The notes under the pieces are model-generated. The model ran no database searches. It saw only the letters and a program-made list of their open reading frames with translations, and was not told the DNA's origin. 64,000 nt of DNA, from NCBI GenBank assembly GCA_020635995.1, contig JACJYS010000003.1, positions 1-64,000 of the forward strand. Direction: 5' to 3'. Within the stretch, counting starts at the first letter, position 1. Each line of letters begins with the position of its first letter. Both the position numbers and the translations under genes were made by a program. Shown one piece after another: positions 25,928-35,879 of the stretch. The DNA comes from Chitinophagales bacterium (GTDB lineage: Bacteria; Bacteroidota; Bacteroidia; Chitinophagales; UBA8649).

Positions 25928-26501
25928 GTTATTTTTTTTGATTGGTATAAGTTTTTATTCATCTTTCTGAGAGCAACGGAGTGAAGCGAAGAATTCCTAA
26001 TCGGTATTAGGTTGCTTCGTTCGTGCCTCACTCGCGAGGACGTGCTTATCTCGGTTCGTATTTGCAAACGGAGTGAAGCCTATCTGTGGCAAGCAGGCAA
26101 TCTTATTTGGTTGGTTGCTGATTTGTTTGTTTGAAATTGGAATTATCATAGTTTTATGTATGGGATTCCTACTTTCACAGGAATGTATTTTTTTTGGGAA
26201 GAAAAATATCCTTTTAAGATCGGAAAAGGCAAAAATCACTTCCCCCTCTTGTCTTTCCGACCAACGGGAGGAATCTACCTTTTTTTTGAACGTTTGCCTA
26301 CTTATGTAAGGTATATATTTCACTTCGTTCAATATGACAAGTAAGTGGGGACGAAACATATCTACACAAATATACAAGATAAATACAGAAATAAAAATCT
26401 ATAATTGTATTTATCTACTAAAAAATAAGAGATAAGTACAGAAATAAAAATCTATAATTGTATTTATCTATGAAAAAATGAGAGATAAATACAATTATAA
26501 G
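25928..26501. other. non-coding spacer with dispersed repeats
   Basis: A 574-bp spacer without a credible gene. It holds a segment starting CTTTCTGAGAGCAACGG that resembles intergenic sequence at 34310-34380, a reverse copy of the TAATACC element (25992-26009), and a stretch TTGCTTCGTTCGTGCCTCAC (26012-26045) whose reverse complement recurs at 60028-60073. A 53-bp direct repeat lies next to the downstream gene. Small open frames here coincide with the repeats and look random. Confidence 0.65.
25992..26009 (-). repeat. dispersed TAATACC-AGGAATT element, copy 2
   Basis: The reverse complement reads TAATACCGATTAGGAATT, matching copies at 23941 and 53731. Confidence 0.5.
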
Positions 26502-26502
26502 C
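26377..26502. repeat. 53-bp direct repeat, two full copies and a partial third
   Basis: AGATAAATAC/AGATAAGTAC starts at 26377, 26430 and 26483, an exact 53-bp period; the third copy breaks off after about 12 bases. Within each full copy AGATAAATAC is mirrored by GTATTTATCT, so each unit can fold into a hairpin. It lies directly past the 3' end of the macroglobulin gene. Confidence 0.7.
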
Positions 26503-29500
26503 TACTTAATTATTTTAACCAAACCGCCTCCATTGTAGGAATGGTAAGCACCATTATACATAGCTTCTGCTCCTACAGGTCCCATTTTATATACTCCCGG
26601 AGAAACGGCACGCACTACATAATAGTACTTTTGAGGTTTATTACTATAAGTTCTGACATCATCAAATATCATTATCCTATCATCTCGTATATCTAACTGG
26701 TCGGGGTAAGAGGCATCTTTAATCCACTCTGTGCCCGGCACTTCTGTTATTCTTGAATTTTCTATTTCAAAACCCGCAGGAAGAATATCTGTCAGTACTA
26801 CGTTTTCTACCGTAGTGTTATAATCAGCTTGTATGCTAATGCCTACTACTATTAAATCATTTTGCTTAAATGTATTGCCTGCTATAGTATTTCCATATCT
26901 ATCATAAAATGTTTTACGCACTTTTAAATGCTCATCTTCTTCTTTAAAACTGCCATCTTTACTCACGCCCTCTGTTTCCCAAAAATAGTATATGTCGCCC
27001 GAGCCTTTAGCCACTATTTCAATTTTCTTATCTTTTAAATCATTTGAACCAAAAGTTAAAGTATTGTCATTAACACTTCCTATTAGTTTTCCATTAGCTC
27101 TCACTTCTGCTTCTACATTACTTTGGCTGGCTTTTTTAGCCACTTTACCCAAGGCTAAGAAACTAAACACTCTTTCTTGTGTGTTTAAATATCTATTTGT
27201 TTTTAGCTGGCTACTGATATGCTGAGCCATAGTTCCTATGTTTTTATTTTGAGGATCTGTTTCTAAAAGTACATTTAAAGCAATAGATTCATCTCTTAAA
27301 GGCGAAGAATATGAACCGCCAAATTCTTTAGCTGTTTGGTCAAAATCAAAAGTATTTGGCATTATGGCATTACCTTTAATTTTATCGCCAGAAAGTGAAT
27401 ATGCTGCGGCTAACATATATTTGCTATCGGCACTTAATAATTGAATGTTTGATTTATAATAATTCATCATGCTTATATCCGGTTTATTGGCTAAAGCTAA
27501 TACGTATAAGCTATATGCTACTTCTTTAGGTGCTATTTTATATTCTCCACCGCCTACTTTTCTGTAGGTGTAAACTTCCTTCTTTTTCAGCCTGTTTTTT
27601 AAATAAGAAAGTATATTATCTTTAAAATTTACATCTACATTATAGCCTGCTTTTTCGGCTTCTATTAAAAAATGAGCAGCATAAGCAGTCGTCCACCAGC
27701 TTTCACATTCACAATTATCCCACGTATTTATTCCACCATTATATATTTGTCGCAGTTTTAGCTTATTCATAGCGGTAATAATATTTTGATTGATATTTTC
27801 TTTCAAATTTTCATTATACATAGACTTTATCATATCTCTATAATACAACTGTGGGAACACTGCCGAAATAGTTTGCTCGCTACAGCCATAAGGATATCGC
27901 ACCAAATAATCTAAATCTTTAGCAAACTCTACCATAGGATTTTTACTTACCATCAATTTATAACTAACGGTTTGAGGCAAGTATTTTGAAGCATCTAAAT
28001 TTAAAGTTACATTTTTACCACCTTGCACACTCCCCGAATTGGAAGACTGCACTAAAGGAACTGCCGGTCTTACCGACATATCTGTTTCTTCGGTAAATGT
28101 TTCGCCAAAAGCACTTGCTTTTATGGTTATTTTTCCATTGCCCAGCTCATTTTTAGCATATACTTTAAAATAGGCTACGCCCTCACTATTAGCATCTACA
28201 TTTAAGGTGGCATTTTTATCTTCTACAATTCCTAAAACTCCGGAAGTAGAAATAGTAGCTTTTACATTTCCTCCTTTTTTAGTAGTATTGCTTAATGTAG
28301 AAGAAACATAAGCGGTATCACCAGGGCTTAAAAACCGTGGAATAGTTGAAGAAATTACTAAAGGATCGGCTACAATCATATTTTTTTCGGCAGAGCCAAA
28401 AGATTTGTCTTTATGTGCTACAGCCATTATCCTTAAACTTCCCGAAAACTGAGGAATATCTATTTCATATTCGGCATTGCCAAAACTATTGGTTTTAACT
28501 AATCCACTCCAATAACTTACTAATTTCACTCTGTCATTTTGGAAAGGATTAACTCTTTTACCCATATCTAATTCCATATCTCCACCTGTTAAGGAAGCTG
28601 CACTTATTTCTGGCAATAAATAAGGATAAATATCGTAAGTATTAACCTGCAAAGCTCTTTTTTGATAAAAATAATCGTACGGATTTGGAGTTTTAAAACC
28701 ACCCACTTGCAATATCCCTTCATCTACTACCGCTATAGTTACGTATGCATTAGATGCTGTTTTTACTTTTATTTTTTGCTTGGTTTTAGACCTTGAACTT
28801 TCCACTGCTTCAATGGCTACATCTAATTTTCTTTCTTCTTGTTTTACACTTATAGACTGAAACCCATGGGCCACCGTTAATGGAAATTCTGTAGTCTGAT
28901 GAGGTTTTATTAATGTGGCAGAAATATAAACGTTAGGCAAAAATTCTTCGGTAATATCTATTGTTAAACTTGCCGAACGTTTATCTGTATTTACATAATA
29001 ATAATCTAAAACATCTTTGCCCTCTACGGTTACTAACATTTTGCCTTGAAAAGGTGTGTTAAACAATATTTTAGCTTTATCGCCCACTTCATAGGTTTCT
29101 TTATCTGTTTCCATAGTAACTTTTCCTTCGTTATCTACTTCAAAAGAAGATAAGTAGGTGTTGCCATATCCATAAGCATAAAAATACTGACTTACATATC
29201 TGTCTTTTTCTCCCGGCTTATAAATACGCACTTCGTACTCTCCGGAAACATTAGGTACAAACTTAAAATTTGTAGGGCCATTAATGGCAATTTCCTTATT
29301 AACTAATGTTTTTTCTATTTTGTTAGATTCATATCTAAAATAGCTACCCGTTTTATTTAGCACGGTTTGGTATTCATGCTTAATTACTTTTATATTAGCT
29401 TTACTATTTACCGATTTTCCATCTTTATTTACAGCAATTAAAGGCATTTTTATTTCAGAATTAGTAGCTAAATAATAATCAAAATAACCTATGCCATAAA

Positions 29501-31838
29501 AAATATCTTGTGTGTATATTTCTACTGAATTTTTTCTGTTGACAGGTCTTCCTGTTTCATCAAAAACGGTGGTAAAAATATCTGCTTGAAGTAAGCCCAT
29601 GTTTTCAAATTCTTTATCTAACTTAAAAGTTTCTTTTGCTTGTCCGCTGGCATCTGTTTTCCCTTGTCGCAGTTCCGATTCAAAATATCTATTGGTATTT
29701 AAAATATAAAAATCATAATTAGCATAATCTTTAGCATAAAAGTATCGTGTTTTGTAGTTCAATTCTACTTCATAATTTCTATTGGCAGCTGGTGGACCAA
29801 ATAAATTTTGAGCCGTAACTGAAAGCTCTATATTTTGGTCGTTTATGGTGTATTGTTCTTTATTGACTGTTGTGTTTACCTTAATTCTATCGGGCATAAA
29901 TTCTTCTACCATCACATTTTTAGAAGCTAATAGCACATTATTAGAAGTATAAACAAAAATAGAATAAACACCTGTTAATGATTCTTTTAAAGTGCTAAAA
30001 TTGGCATCTACAGAACCTTCTTCATTTAATGTTTTAGTAAAAGTTTTAAGTTTTTTGCCACTCGGGCTCACTATTTCTATTTTTAAAGGCAATTTTCCCG
30101 GAGATGCCCAAGTTTGGTTTCTTACCACTGTAGCAAAATTTACCGTTTCGCCAGGACGATAAATATTTCTTTCTAAATAAACAAAAGTTTGTAATCCATT
30201 AGGCAAATCTCTATAGCCGCCCACTTCAAATCTTGATGTATTTATTTCTGTATCATACAAATTAATGGCTGTAAAATCTCCATTTTTTTCGGCAGTAATT
30301 AAAGCCGGTTTAAAACCACTTATAGTTTTATTTTTGAAAGAAAGTGAAGCACTTCCATCGCTGGCGGTAACAGTTTCTGAAATTAATTGATTGTTTTTGC
30401 CATACATTTTAATTTTTATTCCGGCTAAACTCTCGGCAGTTTTTATGGAATTAGCAAAAACTTGTACTTTGTTCATTCCCTCTTTTACTATTAATCCTAT
30501 ATCGCTTAAAGAAAGATACTTGCTATCTCTTACCCAATAATCATCTAAAGACCTAATTTCTATATAATAAATACCGTTGTAGTCTTTTAAAATATCTTCA
30601 AAATTTAAAGTAAGAATAGATGAACTGCCTGCTTTTTTTAAATCGGTAGTTTTGATTTCTTTATCATACACTATATCTTTCTCTTGATAACCGTAACCGT
30701 AGTAATAATTGTCTGATGTTAATATATTGGACTCATATACTTTGTATATTTTTAATGAAACTTTAGGTACATTTATTATTCTAACCGCCACATTTTTAGC
30801 TCCGGCACTTGACAAATATTTGCCTTTATAGTTTTCAAATTCTATACTTGGTTCTAACTCTCCAAAAGCAACATCGCTACTATAATCAAGGTTTAATTTT
30901 CCGCCTACTACGCCTACCATTCCTTTTTTAAGAAGCAATTCGTAAGTGGTGGTAACATCAAAATCATTGCTGGTAATAACTAAAGATTTTTCTGTAGTGC
31001 TTACTTTAAAATTCACTTTGGGTTTTATTTCTATATATTTTTCCAGCCCTTCTGCTTTTACCGCCTGCGAAGTACTTACCGTTACAGTCCCTGTTTCGCC
31101 ATTATGGTCGGTTTCTACATTAGATATTTCTATTTTGTATGGCGATTTCAGCATTACTTTATCAAATATTTCTACCTCAGTTTTATTGTTCCCTCCTACA
31201 GGTAGCAATCCTTTATTTAAAATAATATCAAAAATATAGTCTTCATCTTTTACACTTAGATTTTTAAATTTACATTTTACATAATAGGTTTCTCCCACAC
31301 TCTGCAATTCAAAATCCATTTTCTCTCCGTCTTTCTCTATTTTAAGAGCATTAGCTATATCTTTTGCATCTACTTTATGGTTAAACTCCAGTTCTAACAT
31401 GGCTTGGGTAGCATTACTTTCATCTAAAAACCAATATGCTTCTGATGAATTTAGATTTAATTTTGCGGTATAAAAATTAATTTCTTTAGCTGTTACACTA
31501 CTAAATTTGTCATTAACATCTGTAATGCTATTGTTTAAAGTAGCTTTAAAATTTGTAGCTGGTGGCAAATATTCCGAGGGCGAAAAAGTAAGTTCATTAG
31601 TAGCTGTCCATTTAAACTGCCCTTTTATTTTTGGAGAAAAATCTACATAATTATCTTTATCTAACCATTGCTGTACAATGCTATCGGGAGCTACATTTTG
31701 GTCAAAGGTAAAAGTTAAACTTCCCAAAGTTGGTACTTCGCCTTCGGCATTAGTATAGCTTAAATTTATTTCCTGTTTATCTTTACAGGCGGCTAATAAC
31801 ACTATAAATAATAAAATAAGTTTTAAGGAGTTTTTCAT
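26502..31838 (-). CDS. alpha-2-macroglobulin family lipoprotein
   Basis: A 1778-residue bacterial alpha-2-macroglobulin, a periplasmic protease trap. The lipobox LLAAC puts the lipidated cysteine at residue 18. Several macroglobulin MG domains precede the thiol-ester segment YPYGCSEQT, with Cys1319 and Gln1322 retained, so a thioester can form. The terpenoid-cyclase-like TED domain follows. It is divergent from pbpC with only 11 bp between start codons, the familiar pairing of E. coli YfhM with PBP1C. That context suggests protection of the wall from host or competitor proteases during repair. Length is typical of the class. Confidence 0.93.
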   Translation of the reverse strand: MKNSLKLILLFIVLLAACKDKQEINLSYTNAEGEVPTLGSLTFTFDQNVAPDSIVQQWLDKDNYVDFSPKIKGQFKWTATNELTFSPSEYLPPATNFKATLNNSITDVNDKFSSVTAKEINFYTAKLNLNSSEAYWFLDESNATQAMLELEFNHKVDAKDIANALKIEKDGEKMDFELQSVGETYYVKCKFKNLSVKDEDYIFDIILNKGLLPVGGNNKTEVEIFDKVMLKSPYKIEISNVETDHNGETGTVTVSTSQAVKAEGLEKYIEIKPKVNFKVSTTEKSLVITSNDFDVTTTYELLLKKGMVGVVGGKLNLDYSSDVAFGELEPSIEFENYKGKYLSSAGAKNVAVRIINVPKVSLKIYKVYESNILTSDNYYYGYGYQEKDIVYDKEIKTTDLKKAGSSSILTLNFEDILKDYNGIYYIEIRSLDDYWVRDSKYLSLSDIGLIVKEGMNKVQVFANSIKTAESLAGIKIKMYGKNNQLISETVTASDGSASLSFKNKTISGFKPALITAEKNGDFTAINLYDTEINTSRFEVGGYRDLPNGLQTFVYLERNIYRPGETVNFATVVRNQTWASPGKLPLKIEIVSPSGKKLKTFTKTLNEEGSVDANFSTLKESLTGVYSIFVYTSNNVLLASKNVMVEEFMPDRIKVNTTVNKEQYTINDQNIELSVTAQNLFGPPAANRNYEVELNYKTRYFYAKDYANYDFYILNTNRYFESELRQGKTDASGQAKETFKLDKEFENMGLLQADIFTTVFDETGRPVNRKNSVEIYTQDIFYGIGYFDYYLATNSEIKMPLIAVNKDGKSVNSKANIKVIKHEYQTVLNKTGSYFRYESNKIEKTLVNKEIAINGPTNFKFVPNVSGEYEVRIYKPGEKDRYVSQYFYAYGYGNTYLSSFEVDNEGKVTMETDKETYEVGDKAKILFNTPFQGKMLVTVEGKDVLDYYYVNTDKRSASLTIDITEEFLPNVYISATLIKPHQTTEFPLTVAHGFQSISVKQEERKLDVAIEAVESSRSKTKQKIKVKTASNAYVTIAVVDEGILQVGGFKTPNPYDYFYQKRALQVNTYDIYPYLLPEISAASLTGGDMELDMGKRVNPFQNDRVKLVSYWSGLVKTNSFGNAEYEIDIPQFSGSLRIMAVAHKDKSFGSAEKNMIVADPLVISSTIPRFLSPGDTAYVSSTLSNTTKKGGNVKATISTSGVLGIVEDKNATLNVDANSEGVAYFKVYAKNELGNGKITIKASAFGETFTEETDMSVRPAVPLVQSSNSGSVQGGKNVTLNLDASKYLPQTVSYKLMVSKNPMVEFAKDLDYLVRYPYGCSEQTISAVFPQLYYRDMIKSMYNENLKENINQNIITAMNKLKLRQIYNGGINTWDNCECESWWTTAYAAHFLIEAEKAGYNVDVNFKDNILSYLKNRLKKKEVYTYRKVGGGEYKIAPKEVAYSLYVLALANKPDISMMNYYKSNIQLLSADSKYMLAAAYSLSGDKIKGNAIMPNTFDFDQTAKEFGGSYSSPLRDESIALNVLLETDPQNKNIGTMAQHISSQLKTNRYLNTQERVFSFLALGKVAKKASQSNVEAEVRANGKLIGSVNDNTLTFGSNDLKDKKIEIVAKGSGDIYYFWETEGVSKDGSFKEEDEHLKVRKTFYDRYGNTIAGNTFKQNDLIVVGISIQADYNTTVENVVLTDILPAGFEIENSRITEVPGTEWIKDASYPDQLDIRDDRIMIFDDVRTYSNKPQKYYYVVRAVSPGVYKMGPVGAEAMYNGAYHSYNGGGLVKIIK

Positions 31839-31849
31839 AATAGATAGTC

Positions 31850-34192
31850 TTGAATTTGTTAAGTTTTAAATATCGTCTAAAAGAGATTACTAAAGTAACG
31901 GTTTTAACTAAGCTTTGTTACGCTGTTTTGCTATTATTTTTAATATTCCTTCTATTAAATGCTATTTTTCCTATAAATATTAATAAATCTTATGCTACTA
32001 CAGTGGTAGATGCCAACGGAGAAATACTGTACAGTTTTTTAAGCAAAGACGATAAATGGAGAATGTACACGCAACTTAATGAAATTTCTGACGACTTAAA
32101 AAAAGCAATTATCTATAAAGAAGACAGACTTTTTTATTATCACTACGGGGTTAATCCTTTGGCTATTTCAAGGGCATTTTTTAACAATGTAATAAAAGGC
32201 AAAAGAACTTCCGGAGCTTCTACCATAACTATGCAAGTGGTAAGATTATTAGAACCCAAGCCAAGAACTTATGCCAATAAATTATTAGAAATGTTTAGAG
32301 CCATTCAATTAGAATGGAAATTGAGCAAAGCAGAAATACTACAATTGTATCTTAATTTAGTACCTTATGGTGGCAATATAGAAGGTGTAAAATCGGCAGC
32401 GGTACTATATTTTAATAAAATGCCTAATCATTTGAGTTTAGCAGAAATAACCGCTTTAAGTATTATTCCTAATAGACCTTCTTCGCTACAAATAGGCGTT
32501 CATAATGAACAAATAGAACAAGAACGCAACAAATGGCTGTTACGTTTTAAAAAAGATAATATTTTTAATAAAAACACTATAGATGATGCTTTAAGCGAAC
32601 CATTTTTGGCTAAAAGAATAGCTTCTCCTAAAATAGCTCCCCACTTAGCATTTAGGCTAAAACAACAATACCCCGATAGTGCTGTAATACATACTACCAT
32701 AGAAAAAGACAAACAAATAGCTACTGAAAAACTGGTAAAAACGTACAGCAATAAATTATTGCCGTTTAATATTTATAATACGGCTGTAATAGCAATAGAC
32801 AATAGGAATATGCAAGTGGTGGCTTATGTGGGCTCTTCCGATTTTTATAGCAATATAGATGCAGGGCAAGTAGATGGAGTGCGGGCTGTACGCCAACCGG
32901 GTAGCACTTTAAAACCATTAATATATGCTATGGCTTTTAACCAAGGTACTTTAACTCCTAAAACCATTATGACCGATGTACCTATTAATTATAACGGTTA
33001 TAGTCCCGTTAATTTTAATCAAGAATTTAATGGATATGTTACTGCCGAAAATGCTTTGTCAAAATCTTTAAATATTCCTGCCGTAAAAGCATTAAACATG
33101 GTGGGTGTAAATAATGTAGTAGAAAAACTAATTGCTTGTAATTTTAAAACCATAGAACAGCAAAAAGACCATTTGGGTTTATCGTTAGTTTTAGGCGGTT
33201 GTGGAGTAACATTAGAAGAAATGACTGCACTTTATGCATCATTTGCTAACAATGGAAAATATTCTTCGCCAAAATATATAGAACAAGCACAAGATGTGGC
33301 ATCTATAAAAATTTTAAATGAAGATGTTGTTTTTATGATAGATGAAATACTTACTAAAGTAGAACGACCAGATTTGCCTAACTCGTGGCAGAGTACTAAA
33401 AATTTGCCCAAAATATCGTGGAAAACAGGTACTTCTTACGGGCGAAGAGATGCGTGGAGTATAGGTTATGACAATAATTATACTATTGGAGTGTGGGTAG
33501 GCAATTTTTCGGGGAAAGGCGTACCCGAACTTACCGGGGCACAAATGGCGAGCCCGCTATTATTTAATTTATTTAATACTTTAGAGAAAAAACCAAATAA
33601 AAATTGGCTTAAAGCTCCTGAAAATTTACAGTTTAGAATGGTCTGTCCAGAATCGGGATTACCGCCATCAGAGCATTGCGAACATACCATTATGGACTAT
33701 TTTATACCGGGCATTTCAAGTAATATGACTTGCCGGCATTTGCAAAAAATATATGTTAGCGAAAATGATAGTTTTTCGTATTGCATGAATTGCCTGCCTA
33801 CGGCAGGATATAAAGAGGAATGGTTTCCTAATCATCCGATAGAAATGTTGGCATATTTTGAGGAGCACCACATAAACTACACTAAAATTCCAAAACACAA
33901 CCCGCAATGCACAGCTTTTAACAACTTTAATCCACCACAAATAGCTACACCAAGCAATGGTAATACTTATTATATTATAAAAGAAGAACCCGAAGCTTTA
34001 GTGTTAAGTGTTAATGTAGCCAGCGATGTAAAAAAAGTATATTGGTATATTAATAATCAATTTTTAAAAGAGGCAGACAAAACAGAAAAAGTACTGTATT
34101 TACCTACTCAAAGTGGGCGTTACAAAATTTCTTGCTCAGACGATAAAGCAAGGAACAGTGATATAGAAATAGATGTAAAAGTGGTGGAGTGA
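31850..34192 (+). CDS. pbpC: penicillin-binding protein 1C
   Basis: Bifunctional peptidoglycan synthase, 780 residues. One transmembrane helix (about 21-41). The glycosyltransferase 51 domain has the catalytic glutamate in YKEDRLFYYH and TSGASTITMQ. The transpeptidase has SxxK in GSTLKP, and KTGTS. A C-terminal BiPBP_C beta domain completes the PBP1C architecture. The start is TTG at 31850: an in-frame stop lies 9 nt upstream and no ATG occurs before the membrane helix. The promoter must overlap the start of the divergent macroglobulin gene. Confidence 0.95.
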   Translation: MNLLSFKYRLKEITKVTVLTKLCYAVLLLFLIFLLLNAIFPININKSYATTVVDANGEILYSFLSKDDKWRMYTQLNEISDDLKKAIIYKEDRLFYYHYGVNPLAISRAFFNNVIKGKRTSGASTITMQVVRLLEPKPRTYANKLLEMFRAIQLEWKLSKAEILQLYLNLVPYGGNIEGVKSAAVLYFNKMPNHLSLAEITALSIIPNRPSSLQIGVHNEQIEQERNKWLLRFKKDNIFNKNTIDDALSEPFLAKRIASPKIAPHLAFRLKQQYPDSAVIHTTIEKDKQIATEKLVKTYSNKLLPFNIYNTAVIAIDNRNMQVVAYVGSSDFYSNIDAGQVDGVRAVRQPGSTLKPLIYAMAFNQGTLTPKTIMTDVPINYNGYSPVNFNQEFNGYVTAENALSKSLNIPAVKALNMVGVNNVVEKLIACNFKTIEQQKDHLGLSLVLGGCGVTLEEMTALYASFANNGKYSSPKYIEQAQDVASIKILNEDVVFMIDEILTKVERPDLPNSWQSTKNLPKISWKTGTSYGRRDAWSIGYDNNYTIGVWVGNFSGKGVPELTGAQMASPLLFNLFNTLEKKPNKNWLKAPENLQFRMVCPESGLPPSEHCEHTIMDYFIPGISSNMTCRHLQKIYVSENDSFSYCMNCLPTAGYKEEWFPNHPIEMLAYFEEHHINYTKIPKHNPQCTAFNNFNPPQIATPSNGNTYYIIKEEPEALVLSVNVASDVKKVYWYINNQFLKEADKTEKVLYLPTQSGRYKISCSDDKARNSDIEIDVKVVE

Positions 34193-34220
34193 GGAGGATA
34201 AGGTAGAGTTTTAAATGAAA

Positions 34221-34380
34221 CGTTATGCTGGTAAAGCAAAGCGAAAAACTCATCTAATATATTTAAAGTTTGTATTGTTATAGAAGGGATTCTTCGGTGT
34301 TCGTCCCTCACACCTCAGAAAGACGGATGAAAATTAACGCCACACGTCATGCTGATGGAGCGAAGCGGAAGAAGCATCTA
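34221..34380. repeat. intergenic repeat array, left part
   Basis: One whole unit of about 125 bp (from GTTATGCTGG near 34221 to about 34345) and the start of a second (GTCATGCTGATGGAGCGAAG from 34346). The second unit stops where the GIY-YIG gene begins and its continuation is found on the far side, at 34717. Confidence 0.6.
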
Positions 34381-34403
34381 TAAATTATCACTATATTTGA
34401 GTA

Positions 34404-34706
34404 ATGGAAAGAGGAGGTTGTGTTTATATTCTTACAAATAAAAGTAATAATGTACTTTACACTGGTGTTACAAGTAATTTACAATCAAGGATGTTTGAAC
34501 ACATAAATAAAGTATTTTTAAATAGTTTTACGGCTAAATATAACTGCTACAAATTGGTCTATTACAAACAGTTTTCATCAATTGATGAAGCTATTCAAAA
34601 TGAAAAATATATTAAAGGAAAGAAAAGAGAATATAAAATTAATCTAATAACTGATAATAATCCAAATTGGAATAATTTATATGAAACAGAAGTTAAATTT
34701 TGGTAA
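34404..34706 (+). CDS. GIY-YIG nuclease, stand-alone (copy A)
   Basis: A 100-residue single-domain GIY-YIG endonuclease. The signature is CVYILTN (residues 6-12) with LYTGVTS (18-24), the catalytic Arg29 in LQSRMFEH, and Glu67 in AIQNEKYIKGKK. There is no DNA-binding domain of the UvrC or homing type, so target choice is unknown. It lies inside an array of intergenic repeats that it appears to interrupt. A second, only distantly similar, stand-alone copy is at 37929. Most relatives are annotated as UPF0213/YhbQ-like. A mobile or homing-like role is an inference. Confidence 0.88.
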   Translation: MERGGCVYILTNKSNNVLYTGVTSNLQSRMFEHINKVFLNSFTAKYNCYKLVYYKQFSSIDEAIQNEKYIKGKKREYKINLITDNNPNWNNLYETEVKFW

Positions 34707-34716
34707 GCTTTAAAAA

Positions 34717-34870
34717 GATTCTTCGTTTCATTTCATTCAGAAAGGCGAATGAAAATTAACACCACATAGCAAAGTGGAAGAAGTATCCAATATATTTAAA
34801 ATTTTTATTATTACAGAAGGGATTCTTTGGTGTTCGGTTATCACATCTCAGAAAGACGGGTGCAAATTAG
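34717..34870. repeat. intergenic repeat array, right part
   Basis: It starts with GATTCTTCG, the continuation of the interrupted unit, and runs on into another unit (AGCAAAGTGGAAGAAG from about 34758 to CAGAAAGACGG near 34860). It matches the left part at roughly four of five positions by eye. Confidence 0.6.
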
Positions 34871-34882
34871 AACTATTAAATT

Positions 34883-34915
34883 ATTCGTGGCACGACTTGA
34901 AGTCGTGCCACGAAT
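34883..34915. repeat. long perfect palindrome, variant 1
   Basis: Arms of 16 bp (ATTCGTGGCACGACTT) with a single-base centre. Same architecture as the palindromes at 43606 and 59906, with different but still complementary bases. Confidence 0.75.
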
Positions 34916-34955
34916 GTATAAAATAATTATCTTTACCTATGCAACACAATAATTT

Positions 34956-35855
34956 ATGGGAAAAGAAAAATCAACTAAAAAAACCACTGTTTCCTTAGTT
35001 TTAGGAAGTGGCGGAGCCAGAGGACTTGCACATATTGGCGTAATTAAATGGTTAGAAGCACATAATTTTGAAATAAAATCAATTTCGGGATGCTCTATCG
35101 GCTCACTTATAGGAGGTGTGTATGCTGCCGGCAAATTAGACAAACTTGAAGCGTGGATGGTTTCTCTTAAAAAATCAGATGTAACAGCCTTATTAGACAT
35201 TTCTTGGGGACATGGTGGATTTTTTAAAGGCGAAAGGGTAATTAACACCATGATAGAATTTTTAGAAGATATTCAAATTGAAGAATTACCTATTCCTTAT
35301 ACGGCTATTGCTACGGATATAGCTACTGAAAAAGAAGTTTGGATTAACAGTGGTTCTCTTTTTGCCGCTATTAGAGCTTCCTGTTCTCTCCCACTTTTCT
35401 TTACTCCCATAAAAAGTGGTAATGCTATTTTAATAGATGGCGGTGTTTTAAATCCTGTGCCCATTGCTCCTACTTTTAATGATAATACAGACCTAACAAT
35501 AGCTGTAAACCTTGGTGGAGCTATTATTGAAGAAGAATTAAGAGAAGAAAAGGAAGTAGAAACACAAAATAGTGATGCCGATATTCAAGAAAAATTGAAA
35601 AAGTTTTTAGAATCTTTTAATTCAAAAAATGAAAAACCTACAACAAAAATATGGACAATGACCGATGTAGCCAGCAAGGCTTTTGAAACTATGCAAAACA
35701 GCATTGCCAGAATGAAGTTAGCTTCTTATCCACCCGATTTAGAAATTGAAATAGCCAGAAATGCCTGTGGGACATTAGATTTTCACAGATCGGCAGAAAT
35801 GATAGAACTGGGCTACCGAAAAGCACAGCAAGCCTATGATATACTTAATAAATAA
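34956..35855 (+). CDS. patatin-like phospholipase
   Basis: A 299-residue patatin-family serine hydrolase of the RssA/NTE type. The oxyanion hole is GSGGARGLAH (near residue 17), the nucleophile elbow GCSIG (near 47) and the catalytic aspartate DGG (near 154). No signal peptide, so it probably acts on lipids from the cytoplasmic side. The C-terminal third (Glu/Lys-rich 195-220) is not conserved in the family. It is monocistronic; a TATCTTTA sequence about 20 nt upstream could be a degenerate -7 element. Confidence 0.9.
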   Translation: MGKEKSTKKTTVSLVLGSGGARGLAHIGVIKWLEAHNFEIKSISGCSIGSLIGGVYAAGKLDKLEAWMVSLKKSDVTALLDISWGHGGFFKGERVINTMIEFLEDIQIEELPIPYTAIATDIATEKEVWINSGSLFAAIRASCSLPLFFTPIKSGNAILIDGGVLNPVPIAPTFNDNTDLTIAVNLGGAIIEEELREEKEVETQNSDADIQEKLKKFLESFNSKNEKPTTKIWTMTDVASKAFETMQNSIARMKLASYPPDLEIEIARNACGTLDFHRSAEMIELGYRKAQQAYDILNK

Positions 35856-35879
35856 ACTACTTCATATTTATAATCAGTA

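Noticed and set aside
26073..26344. Small hydrophobic plus-strand frames after the carboxylase gene
   Set aside because: They lie in dispersed repeat DNA, two frames overlap each other, and neither shows family features.
26377..26502. CRISPR array
   Set aside because: The whole 53-bp unit is conserved, there are no variable spacers and no cas genes.
34883..34915. Intrinsic terminator
   Set aside because: The palindrome has no T tract on either strand and no gene ends directly before it.
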